From NCBI GenBank assembly GCA_050084985.1, contig JBITNC010000001.1:2728001-2792000 (forward strand): a DNA stretch of 64,000 nucleotides. The letters run 5' to 3'. A model generated the notes under the pieces. It was not told where the DNA came from. It saw only the letters and a list, made by a program, of their open reading frames with translations, and did not search any database. The DNA comes from Nageia nagi (taxonomy: Eukaryota > Pinophyta). The translations under genes were made by a program, and so were the position numbers. Numbering within the stretch: position 1 is the first letter of the stretch; every line of letters starts with the position of its first letter. Below, one piece after another: positions 10,991 through 20,764 of this stretch.

Positions 10991-11720
10991 GTGTCCTTGT
11001 TTGAAGCTTTAAAAATTCTCGAGCAAATTGATTTACTGAAAACATCTCTTATAGCATTGAATGAAGGAATGGAAAGAGTGCTTAATCTTTTTGAGACATC
11101 AAAATATCCGGGGATGGGAAAGAACAAACCTCCAGCTTTTTACATGACTTTGGAAATCGAGGGATATGTACTCCATAATTGTTTGGTTGATTCTAGGGTA
11201 GCTACTACTGTGATGCCTAAAGCAGTGTGCGATGTGATGGGGTTGCCTATGACAAGAACATCCACCGGAGTATTATAACTAGATTCCAAACCTATCAAAA
11301 TAGTAGGAGTAATCAAGGATGTAGTCCTAAAAATACATAAGTGTCCCTCTGTAATTATTATTCAGGAAGTTGTAGTTGTTGAGTTGCCCCCTTTGTTCGG
11401 GCTATGTCTGTCTAGAGAGTTTACAGCTAAGATAGGGGGTTATCTAGCAATGGACTACACCCATTATTTGATCCCTTGTGGGAATAAGAGGGTAAGACTG
11501 AATAATGAGAAAATTTTTGAGTTTCACATAGAGAAAAAGGAGGAGGTTTGTGCAAAATTTGGTGAATTGGAAGAATCAGATGAATTACTGGAAGAGCTAC
11601 AAACCGAAGACCCTTGTAGTATGAGTATGCTCAACACCATCTACAACATGGAGTTTGGAAATTATTATTTAATAGAGCTAGAATCTTTCATCTCAGAACT
11701 CACAAGGGAAGATTTTAGGA
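10991..11720 (+). pseudogene. Aspartic protease region, complete Tat-like element
   Basis: Retropepsin that would cut the polyprotein. After a conserved SLFEALKILEQIDLLKTSL helix comes PPAFYMTLEIEGYVLHNCLVDSRVATTVMP. This is the usual active-site layout, but Gly of D-S/T-G is Arg, so activity is doubtful. A TAG/TAA-type stop near 11278 breaks the frame, and the reading resumes at 11384. The following GLCLSREFTAKIGGYLAMDYTH segment and an acidic stretch (EELEESDELLEEL-like, about 11560-11620) link protease to the aRNH. The frame is the same as gag, so the ancestor had one gag-pol frame here. Confidence 0.75.
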
Positions 11721-12120
11721 GAAATGAAATGTGGGAGATGTCTTTTGATGGGGCAAGATCCAAAAATGAATCCAAAGCTAGGATTATCCTGACCAACCCA
11801 ATTGGTAAGGTACATAGATTTTCTTTTAGACTCACCTGGTTATGTTCAACTAACATGGCAGAATATGAAGCTCTTTGCCTGGGACTAGAACAAGCTATCA
11901 AAATGAAAATTCAGTGTCTAAAGATCAAAGGGGATTCAAATTTGATCGTGAAATAAGTGACAGGTAAATGTTTAGTGAAACATCATTATTTGAAAGCCTA
12001 TAGGAATCAGGTTTGGGATCTATTTGAGCATTTCGAAGCATTGCATATTCAGTCGATTCCAAGGAAATTCAACTAAGAAGTTGATGCATTAGCACAAATG
12101 GGAGCCAGTTTTGATCCCAC
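11721..12120 (+). pseudogene. Archaeal/plant-type RNase H (aRNH) located before RT
   Basis: A second RNase H, expected to degrade the RNA strand of the RNA/DNA hybrid. All four acidic residues of the fold are present: Asp in SFDGA (11747-11749), Glu in MAEYEAL (11861-11863), Asp in KGDSNLIV (11933-11935) and Asp in EVDALAQMG (12083-12085). The frame is the gag/protease frame, with stops at 11954 (VK*V) and 12074 (N*EVDA), each one C-to-T step from Gln. In Tat elements as I know them this domain sits between the retroviral RNase H and integrase. Here that interval (13860-13930) is empty and the domain precedes RT. The older element at 5960-5504 has the same order. About 430 bp of poorly conserved linker with a frameshift separates it from RT. 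Confidence 0.85.
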
Positions 12121-12555
12121 AAATGACTGGTTCTAGAGAAAGGGTGTTCAACTCATTTTTAGGCCATCAGTTCTGGATAATGATTCCTTTTGGCAGGTTT
12201 TCCGGGATGAAGCTCAAATTAACCAGTTTTATTACAATAAGCAGTATGTCATGCAGTAGGAGAAGAGGACTCTGAAGTTTTTTGAAAATAAGACATAATT
12301 TAGCTGAATAATAATAAACTTCCCAAGGATCTGATTCCATTCGAAGGATTGTTCGATAGGAGTGACCAGGTAAAAGGAAGGGGTATGAATATAAACCCGA
12401 ACAACTATAAAGAACATGAATTTTTTTCAAGTAAGTCATTAAAAATTGGTACATCTAATACTCCAAAATAGATTTAGGAAATTGTACAGTTATGCAGAAT
12501 GTATGTTGATGTTATTACTTAGTCTTATGATGATTTAAAGGTTTTTGATAAATCA
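12121..12555 (+). pseudogene. Linker between aRNH and RT
   Basis: Reading in the gag frame continues briefly (IFRPSVLDNDSFWQVFRDE) and is then lost to stops. Before RT a different frame (frame of 12556) takes over with QLCRMYVDVIT and SYDDLKVF. At least one frameshift therefore lies here. No separate domain is recognised. Confidence 0.5.
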
Positions 12556-13340
12556 GTGATACAGCATACAATCAAGTTGATAGATGATGCTGAACCGGTC
12601 AGACAAAAACAAAGACTAGTAAACCCCAAGATCGAAGTTACCATGAAGCAAGAGGTGCTGAAACTATATAAGGTTGGGATAATTTATCCCATCAAGCATT
12701 CCACTTGGGTAGCCAATCTTGTGCCTATCCGAAAGAAAAATGGTGAGATAAGGTTGTGTGTAGATTTCCAGGGTTTAAACAGAGTATCATTGAGGGATCA
12801 TTACCCCTTACCTCCAATGGAACAAATACTAAATACTATAGCCAGAGATGAAAAGTTCTCTTTGATAGATGGCTTCTCAGGATATAACCAAATTTGGGTC
12901 TAGAATGAAGATCAGTTCAAAATAGCTTTTACAATGAAATGGGGCACATTTGCTTTTCAGAGAATGCCATTTGGACTATCCAATGTAGGGGCTACCTTTT
13001 AGAGAGCTATGGATCATGCATTTGGAGAGCTGGTAAATAAGAGTCTATTGGTATACCTTGATGATATTACTATTTTCTCTCACGATAGAAACATGCATGT
13101 TCAACATCTGGAGCAAGCCTTTATCAAATGTAAGAGGTATGGTATATCCCTAAATCCTAAGAAGTCTATCTTCGCAGTAGATGAGGGTAAATTATTGGGC
13201 CATGTCATTTCAAAAGAGGGATGGGCTATTGATCCGGATAGAGTTAAAGCTATAAATGACTTATCTCTCCCGTCTAATAAGAAGTCTTTGCAATCTTTTC
13301 TGGGTCAGATTAACTTTGTCAGAAGATTTATTTAGGATTT
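12556..13340 (+). pseudogene. Reverse transcriptase, complete Tat-like element
   Basis: DNA polymerase copying the element RNA. Motifs in order: HSTWVANLVPIRKKNGEIRLCVDF, a first catalytic Asp in LIDGFSGYNQIWV, TMKWGTFAFQRMPFGLSN, the catalytic YLDD at 13054-13065, and LLGHVISKEGWAIDPDRV. Stops at 12901 (V*NED), 13000 (TF*RAM) and 13334 (FI*DFS) all sit where the family has Gln, that is CAG to TAG. All catalytic aspartates remain. The enzyme region is about the usual length. Confidence 0.93.
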
Positions 13341-13860
13341 CTCAAACATTATCAAACCTATCACCTAGATGCTAAAAAAAGATACTCCTTTTGTATGGAC
13401 TGAGGAAGGTAAAGAAGCTTTTCAGAAAATTAAGGTAGTAATTACAAAAGCTCCTATACTAAGAAATCTAGATTTTAGCATAGAATTTATTCTATACGCA
13501 TATGGTTCAGATACTAGTGTTGCAGCCATTTTAACCCAGAAGTACGAAAGAAATGAAGAATACCCAATTGCATTTTTCAGCCAGACTATGAACAGTTGTG
13601 AGGAAAAATACACTTTCATTGAAAAATAGGTCCTAGCTATTATGAAAGCACTCGGTAAGTTAAAACATTACATTGCTCAGAGCAGGATTTTGATTCTAAC
13701 TATACACCCGGATGTTAGGTCTTATGTTGTGCATGGAGAATTGGGAGCAGGAAGACCCAGGTGGATTTCAAAAATTCTAAAATATGATGTGGAAATTCGG
13801 CCCACCAAGCTCATAAAAGGAAGAGCACTTTGTGAGCAAATTGCAAAACCTATGATACCG
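13341..13860 (+). pseudogene. Retroviral-type RNase H with lost catalytic residues
   Basis: The original Ty3/gypsy RNase H, following RT directly. FILYAYGSDTSVAAILTQK replaces the usual T-D-A-S box, so the first Asp is missing. YTFIEK and VLAIMKALGKLKHYI keep the Glu region. LTIHPDVRSYVVHGELG has Ile where T-D-H has its Asp. The old element shares the T-I-H change. The domain is therefore probably a non-catalytic tether in the family, as in other elements that gained a second RNase H. The stops at 13367 and 13627 are CAG-to-TAG type. Confidence 0.85.
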
Positions 13861-15164
13861 AAAAAGGAGATGTTATGCTTTGTTGAACAAGAAACCCCGA
13901 AATCCATACCCGGAGATACGACAAAGGATTGGATGGAGCAATTAAGCAAATATTTTGAGATCAAAAAAGTACCAGGAAACATGAATGCATCCCAAAGAAG
14001 GCGATTCAAGATACACGCCCAGAATTACATGGAGGTAGATCAAATACTTTATAGGAGAAATCATGATGGTGTTTTGCTAAGATGCATACCGATGACAAAG
14101 TCAGCTACGCTCATTGAAGAGTTTCATTTCGGAGAGTCTGGAGGTCAGTACTCTGGATACATGATAGTGGGTAAGATCATTCAGGCAAGATATTACTGGC
14201 CCACTATGTTCAAAGAGGCTTTTGCAAAGGCATAAAATTGTGAGAAGTGTCAGAGGTATGTGGGAAGAAAGAGAAATGCAGCATTACCATTGGAACCAAT
14301 CCAAGTAGAAGAACCCTTCCAATAGTGGGGGCTGGATTTTATCGAAGTCATCAATCCAAACTCCTCTTTTGGACACAAATTCATCCTTACTGCTACAGAC
14401 TTTTTTACCAAATGGGCAGAAGTAGAGGCCGTAAAAGAGGCAAATCAAAAGACTATTCTAAGATTTGTAGAAAAGTTAATTACCAGGTATGGTGTTCCTC
14501 AAATGATAATTTTGGATAATGGTTTGGCATTTGTAGTGAAGTTATTGATTTTGCTATGAGATTAGGTATCTATTGGAAAACTTCCTCAAATTATTACCCC
14601 CAGGGTAATGGTTTGGCTGAGTCCATAAACAAAAATTTGATTCAGATTCTCAAAAGAATAGTGGAGGATAATCCCTGAACTTGGCACAAAAAGCTCAATT
14701 GGGCATTATGGGCAGATAGGATCACAGTAAAGTCAGCCATTAAAACCAGCCCATATACATTGGTATACAGTAAAAGGGCGGTATTACCAAGTCATTCCAA
14801 GCTTTTGGTTTTAAAATTTTTGCAGGAATATGGTGAGGATTTTGAATCTCTTGAGGTTTGGATGAATGAACTGTTGCATCTAGAAGAGCTCTGGAATCAA
14901 TCATATCAAGACCTCTGAAGAAGAAATGAAATAGTAAAAAGATGGTTTGATGTTCAAAAATCAACTTTGGATACTTTTAAAGAAGGAGATTTAGTATTGA
15001 AATGGGATGAGGATAGAGCTAAACCAAGGAAACACAAAAAATTCGAATCCATGTGGTCCAGACCCTATGTAGTAGCTAAATGCATTGGGAAAAATGCCTT
15101 TGAGCTAGCAAAATTAAATGGGTGCAAATTGCCAATTTCAGTTAATGGACAGCACCTAAAGTGA
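13861..15164 (+). pseudogene. Integrase, complete Tat-like element
   Basis: Inserts the DNA copy into the host genome. The N-terminal zinc-binding part shows EEFHFGESGGQYSG (second His reads Gln) and NCEKCQRY. The catalytic core keeps Asp in WGLDFIEV, Asp in ILDNG and Glu in NGLAESINKNL. A frameshift near 14537 and stops at 14233 and 14323 (FQ*WGLD, CAG type) break it. The C-terminal part at 14967-15164 (VLKWDEDRAKPRKHKKF, MWSRPYVVAKCIGKNAFEL) resembles an SH3-like fold with no chromodomain, in line with a non-chromovirus. The reading ends at TGA 15162-15164. Confidence 0.9.
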
Positions 15165-15676
15165 TATAAGACCGCAAGCATGGGATAGTGATTTTTTTAA
15201 AAAAAATATGATTTTGTACACATATTGTAAATAGTATGCCATTTGCATTTATTTCAAGTTGTCATTATGGTTGTCAGTTATTTATTAGTAACTTAGTGGT
15301 AGTTGTACTTTTGCATTGACAGAATTAAAGTTTCCAAAAGGGTATAGAAAATCAAATCTCAGAGTTCCCAAAAAGAGTGCATAATATCAAATCGATTATT
15401 AATGCTACCATCCGTGGGGATATTGTGCGTGTTCCAAGAGATTGTGCATCAATCAATGAAAGGAGCTATAAAAATACCAAGAGCACTACTCGCCAAAATA
15501 CCTAAATTCCAAAATTCATAAGAAGTATTCGCTTACAAATTTGCAAAACTAGTATCTACTACGCATTACCAGGAGCTGTGGAATATAGCAGAAGAATCTA
15601 AGTAAAGCAAAGTGTGGGTTAGAGGTGACAGAAGTGAGATAAGAAGAGTTGATAAGCGCAGCACAAGCAAACAAAA
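15165..15676 (+). other. Non-coding spacer between pol and ORF3
   Basis: About 510 bp with no open frame of note and no recognised domain. It could hold a splice acceptor or internal promoter for ORF3, as downstream ORFs in plant elements may need, but I cannot identify one with confidence. Confidence 0.5.
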
Positions 15677-18600
15677 ATGAGCTCAGGGTCATCGATGAAG
15701 ACAGTAAGGAAAATAATGGATTCCATGAAATTATTATGGGATACTAAAATTACAGCCCGAAATAAGAACCCCAAGGGCATGGCTGAAGGTAAGTGCCCAA
15801 ACTTTAGTTTTAATCATATAGCACATTCACCAATGGGGTCGGGTCTCATGTATTTCATTCCCCATAGATGCTTTCCTGCTCCTGATTTGATAGAGGTTAT
15901 AAAGGGGGCATTTGATCCTACAACTAGGATAGTTAGAGACTTGCAAGGTAGAACTATCTTAAATTTGGATTCCATTTCAGTAGCAAAGGCTTTTAATCCA
16001 CCCTCCCCTATGCATTCCCTTGTGCACATTGATTGGTATATGACACCCAATTCCAATCTGAGAGCAAATATCATGACCTGGCTAAATAAAAATGTAGCTA
16101 GGACTGTAAAGTTTATGGAGTTCCCTAGTTCTGAGCTCTTGCTCTCTAATTTTTCTGCACATTTGCAATTATTATTATCCATGTTAGCCATAGCAGTAGG
16201 CAAAGAGATAGATAGGTATGTCTCACCATCAAAATTAGCTATCGCATACCAGATTTCTCACCCAATCTCTCCTACAATGTATGACTGGGCTATTGCCCTT
16301 TTAGATGGAATATCTGAACAGTTAGAAAAGATTAGTGAGGGATTTCATTTTTCGTATGTGTCACACATTATTTGGATGATGATTCATCAGAATGTCGATG
16401 TTTTCAAGAATTTAACCTTGGTTTGGACTGATGAAAGAAGGTCTCAGAAGCTAGTGGACCAATGGACTGAGGAGGTGAGGTCTTCAACGGATTATTACTT
16501 CTTTGTAGAAAGCTTTTTAGTTCTTGCAATGAGTTTATTTACCCTCATAGTTCCAATATTATCAACAGCTTCTAAGCTTTACCTCTAGATGCCACATGGA
16601 GAGACCGAGGACTGGTTCTTCACAGAGGAGGGGACTTTCATCAGGCTTTATGGGTATTTTGGGGCTCCTTTCTTACTATCAGTCCATGTAATAGATTGGA
16701 TTTTCAGCATGGAATACGCTAGATAAATAGATTATATAGATTCTAAATATGGAGCTGTAGTAAAAAAGAGGATAGTGTATGCCCTTCCTCATAAAGTGCA
16801 TGACTTGGTGCTTCAAAGCAGGGGAGCAAGTGAACAATTAAAAAGTAAATTATTGAATTTAAAATTGAAAAAACTCAATCAGTATTTGCTATATGATCTT
16901 GAAGATATCTTTGGCAAGAGGTTGAGGGGCCAGCCCAACCCCCGAGTTTTAGAACTGAATCCAGGTTAGAGCTGCTTAAATGGAAAAACTCAGAACATGA
17001 AGATAAGGTAATGCCCACTGCCTTGATTACTAAAGATTTATTGCCATTGTGGTTAGGTTTTTACAGCAAAAAGGTAAATTTTGACCCAAAAATAGACTCC
17101 ATCTCAAAAACTTCTTTGAAAACCTTAAGAGATTAGAGATGGAGTGAAGAAAAAATAGCCACCTTCACCCAGTACCAAATTGAGTCCAGAAATCAGAATA
17201 CCCCTCTAGATTCCAATTTAGATGATAAATTTGAAGAGATGTGGAGGATAGAACATCCCACAGACATCCCTGCTAGCAAAGGTTCAGATGATAGTGATGA
17301 AGAGGGAGAGCAGGGATGTGCAAGGTCCCAAGTATTAGCTCAAGAGAGGCAACCTGAGGGGGAAACTAGGAAGGTTTCCATAGAAATAGTGGCTAGGAGG
17401 CTTGGGAGAGTGTATACTATTAAAAGGAAAGCCCAAAAGGAGATGGCACCACTCCCACCATTGCTAAAGAGAAGAAGGAGCCCTACTCCATCAGGTATGC
17501 TCTCTACTCCCTCTTCCCCTATTTCTCTTACTCCTACTCTATCTATTTCTACCGCACCCATTTCCATTCCAAGTTCACTTCCACAAATTCCAGCAACCAT
17601 TCCAGCTTCACCCATTCAATCCCTCATAACACCACCACCACCTATCCAATGGCAAAGCTCCCTTACCCTTACATCCAGCCCATAAGTTCCCCCCATCATT
17701 AGCATCACTACAATACCATCTTCACCTTCACCATCTCCTCCATCATCCCCTCCTTCATCTATTCCATCACTTCTTGCCATGAATTCATCCAGCACTAGTG
17801 TCCCTGGGCCCAGTCAAGCTAGCCCTGTGACATCGACATAGTAGATCATGGCCTCCTCCTCTCAGGAGTTGAGCATCAGATCTCCATTCATTATGATATC
17901 TGGGCAACAAGTATCTATGGATGACATCATGCAGCAGTACCAACAGATGAAATAGGGATGAGATGCATGGATGCAGAAGTAGGTCAAGAAGCTCCCAGTT
18001 CTAGATAATCTGATAAGGCTTCGAACTTCAATGGATTCGAAGCATAAGGTGCTTGAAATGGCTATTGCCCAAGACCCCCAATAAGGGCAAAGTGATCTCT
18101 CCTCTATGAACACTCGAGTAAAAATCAACACATGAAGCATATCCCGGAGTGATAAAAATGAACTTTTGCAAACTGCAGTAGACCTCAACATATCAGAGCT
18201 GACAAAATTGGAGGTCAAGTACAATAAGCTACAAAAGGCCCATGAAGCTATGAAGCAGTAGTTAGACAATCAAAAATTAAAATTGAAAGCTACCAAAAAT
18301 AATATATCAATTTTGAAGACTAGTTTAGCGGTGGCTCCTACAGCAGATGTTTTGAGCCAGAAAGATGCCATCATCTCTCAAAAAGATGCTAAAATAGCTA
18401 CTAGAGTAGCAGAGATTAGCAGTTTGAATGCCAACATAGCACAACTCCAATCAAGTCTGAATGTGAATAAAGTAGATAAATCCTTTTTATTAAAAATGAA
18501 GGAAATATTTTGGGAGCTGAGGGCGTAGGAAATCAAAGATTTGATCCATCTGAGAGATCATATAGAATCATGTTTATCAGAGCTTAAAAGGCTCAAGGTT

Positions 18601-19164
18601 GAGGTCACCAGATGCAAAAATATTTTGAATCCCATTTCAGAATAGGCCAAGCAAGTAAACAAGATGCTGAATGGCCTCTCGAATGAAAAGCTACAGTCTT
18701 ATAATATTGGTGATCGAGTGGAGCTCATGTCAGCAATTGATTAACCAGTGAGGGGGAAATGGGTTTGTTAGGAGATCAAGAGTAATATCTCATGCTAGAC
18801 ACAAGAAATGGAAAGCATGAAGTTAGAGATTCAGGGATTAAATGCATCCAGAATCCCAGAGTTATGGAGAAGCGACAGCTCGCTTGTCCCTGAAGCTGAG
18901 CTTTTGAGTGGTCTACAGAGTAGGATTCAAAGCACTAATGACATCGATATGCTCTTGGTTTCATTTGATGAAACCAATTTGATAAAATTCTTTGATTCTT
19001 TGGCGAACGATGGCTTTCACATTCAACAATTGTTGAGAAAATATGCTCATGTGTCTTAAGAAATTTTGAACACTACAGCTTTAGCCCATGTAAGGCTAAA
19101 GGATTTTTTCAGGATCCCTGTAGACTAGAGTAAGGTTCAACAACTCCTGAGTATACAGAATTGA
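15677..19164 (+). pseudogene. ORF3: large unrecognised ORF downstream of pol
   Basis: ORF of about 1,160 codons once two breaks are allowed for. Residues 1-303 are open (15677-16588), starting MSSGSSMKTVRKIMDSMKLL. They are globular, Trp-containing, with a hydrophobic run FLVLAMSLFTLIVPILSTA near the end. The same frame continues to about 16966 with stops. A frameshift then leads to a frame running to 19059 or 19164: an acidic patch (about 17285-17310), a basic KRRRSP (about 17467-17484), a long Pro/Ser/Thr linker (17490-17830), a Gln-rich part and a coiled coil with QKDAIISQKDAKIATRVAEI (18140-18530). No reverse-transcription domain is recognised. An env-like role is possible from position and the one hydrophobic run, but there is no signal peptide. 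The linker and coiled coil fit a nuclear or structural protein equally well. The old element carries a homologue at 1193-2100. Confidence 0.75.
18750..18759 (+). other. Polypurine tract candidate, displaced from the LTR
   Basis: GAGGGGGAAA is the best purine run near the 3' end, but it lies about 500 bp before the 3' LTR. The bases directly before the LTR (CATAGATGTCACCAAAA) are not purine-rich. Either the true PPT has been lost by mutation or this run is only a coincidence inside ORF3. Confidence 0.25.
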
Positions 19165-19252
19165 AGTCTGATTCGTTGATTCATTCAAATAAGATTTTGG
19201 GTTCTAAAATTTCTTTGAAATTGGTGAAATTTTTCCATAGATGTCACCAAAA

Positions 19253-20759
19253 TGTATATTAATACATAATCATTACTCCAAGGTTTTTTGAAAGTATGAT
19301 CACTTCCGGAGGTGATGTAAGCTAAGCATAATCACAATGGGTTTTAAGAATAGTTTCCAAAAGTAATTACTTCATTATGAAAGAAGAAAAGCCCCTCGAA
19401 GTTAATGTTGAGTAACCCAGGTTCTGGAAGAGATGACATCAATGATTTTAGGCTTTAACCCAAAACCAGATCTCAAAAATGATGAGGATAGTGAGGAGTG
19501 ATCGAATAGCCATAGTCGGTGAGTAGAGCATTCCGAAAGTATGAAGATGATGTCACAGGGAGAACAATGTTCACATTTTTGAATGAAACTGAGTCCCAGA
19601 AGTGATGAGGTCAGCAAGGAGTGATCAAATAGCCAGAGCTAGTGAGTAAAACATTCCAAAAGTATGAAGATGATGTCACGAGGAGAACGATGTTCACATT
19701 TTTTAATGAAACCAGGTCCCGGAAGTGATGAGGTCAGCAAGGAGTGATCAAATAGCTGGAGCCAATGAGTAAAACATTCTGGAAGTATGAAGATGACATC
19801 ATGGGGAGAATGATGTTCACATTTTTGAATGAAATTAGGTCCCAGAAGTGATGAGGTTAGCAAGGAGTGATCAAATAACCAGAGCCAGTGAGTAAAACAT
19901 TCTAGAATGTAGAGATGAGAACAGCAAAGAGAGATCAAATAGCTGAAGCCAGTAAATAGAATATCTCAGAAGTGATGAGGATAGCAAGAAGTCAGATCAC
20001 AATCATCAAGAAGCCGTATCATCTACAATCTACCTAGTTTTGTAATATTCTGCCAAGTGGCGTATGTAGGTAGTATCGGTTAAAAGAAGGCTAGAATCTT
20101 GAAACCATTTTTGTAAATGTTTCTATTCTATAATTCTTGTAACTATTGTTGCTTCAGTATAAGTATATGAAAATAAAGTGAAAGAAGGGTCAGAAGCCCT
20201 AGTATTGCTCTTTACATTTGTTCTTGAAGACCTGTAGTTTTTATCAGTAATATGATACCATCTTGACCTTTCTTATCTAGCACTTGTAATTGTCATTCTT
20301 AATTTGGTTACATCATGGTAGCTTGGCTTGTTTCCTGAATGATAATCGCAAGCTGCTAGTATAACTGTGTCTGCTACATGGTAGAGTAAAGCTGGGAAAC
20401 TATTAGAGAGTGAGAGCTTGTACCATAGCTACTACACTAGATTCAGACTAAGGTTTCACACACTGTGAAAGCCTACATTGAACTAGTGATCCACCTTTGC
20501 TTTCTCTCTTGTTACCCTAAGCCTTTTTGCTTAAATTCCTCACACTCTACTCCTTTTTAGTTTCTTTCCTGCTACCCTAACCCTTTTGCTTAAATTCCTC
20601 GCACTCTACTCCTTTTTATTTTCTTTCCTGTTACTTCTCCTACACCCAATGTATAAGGAACTGGCCTTCTCCAGAGATCATACTGTCACCATAGTCTGTT
20701 CTTGATTTACTTTGGTTAAGATTGTTCGTGGTGCATATATTACACAATCCTAATCAACA
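19253..20759 (+). repeat. 3' LTR of the complete Tat-like element
   Basis: 1,507 bp, TGTATATT...TCAACA, paired with 7666-9170. It repeats the U3 array (about 19457-19998), the TATA-like box (20158) and the duplicated pyrimidine-rich segment. The differences from the 5' LTR are mostly C/T and G/A. Confidence 0.95.
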
Positions 20760-20764
20760 GGTAT
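20760..20764. repeat. Target-site duplication, right copy (GGTAT)
   Basis: GGTAT follows the final CA of the 3' LTR and equals 7661-7665. Confidence 0.95.

Larger units (their letters stand above)
7666..20759 (+). mobile_element. Structurally complete Tat-like Ty3/gypsy element with aRNH before RT and a 3' ORF3
   Basis: A 13,094-bp LTR retrotransposon: LTRs 7666-9170 and 19253-20759, PBS at 9182-9199, gag from 9494, protease, aRNH, RT, RNase H and integrase to 15164, then a ~1,100-codon ORF3 to about 19164. It is flanked by the perfect duplication GGTAT. It is inserted in reverse orientation into the gag of an older relative. In the first ~260 aligned bases of the LTRs I count about 16 differences, nearly all transitions, so it is not recent. 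Gag, pol and ORF3 all have in-frame stops and a few homopolymer frameshifts, so it is non-autonomous now. The long LTRs, the aRNH and the RT sequence place it near the Tat lineage. The domain order is not the Tat order known to me. Confidence 0.93.

Noticed and set aside
9494-15164. Use of a variant genetic code (TAG read as Gln) to explain the many TAG stops
   Set aside because: TAA and TGA also occur at Gln and Arg positions, frameshifts and lost catalytic residues accompany them, and the LTRs show the same transitions. Decay by C-to-T change explains all of this.
15677-16588. ORF3 as a captured host gene private to this insertion
   Set aside because: The old element carries a homologous segment at 1193-1800 in the same relative position.
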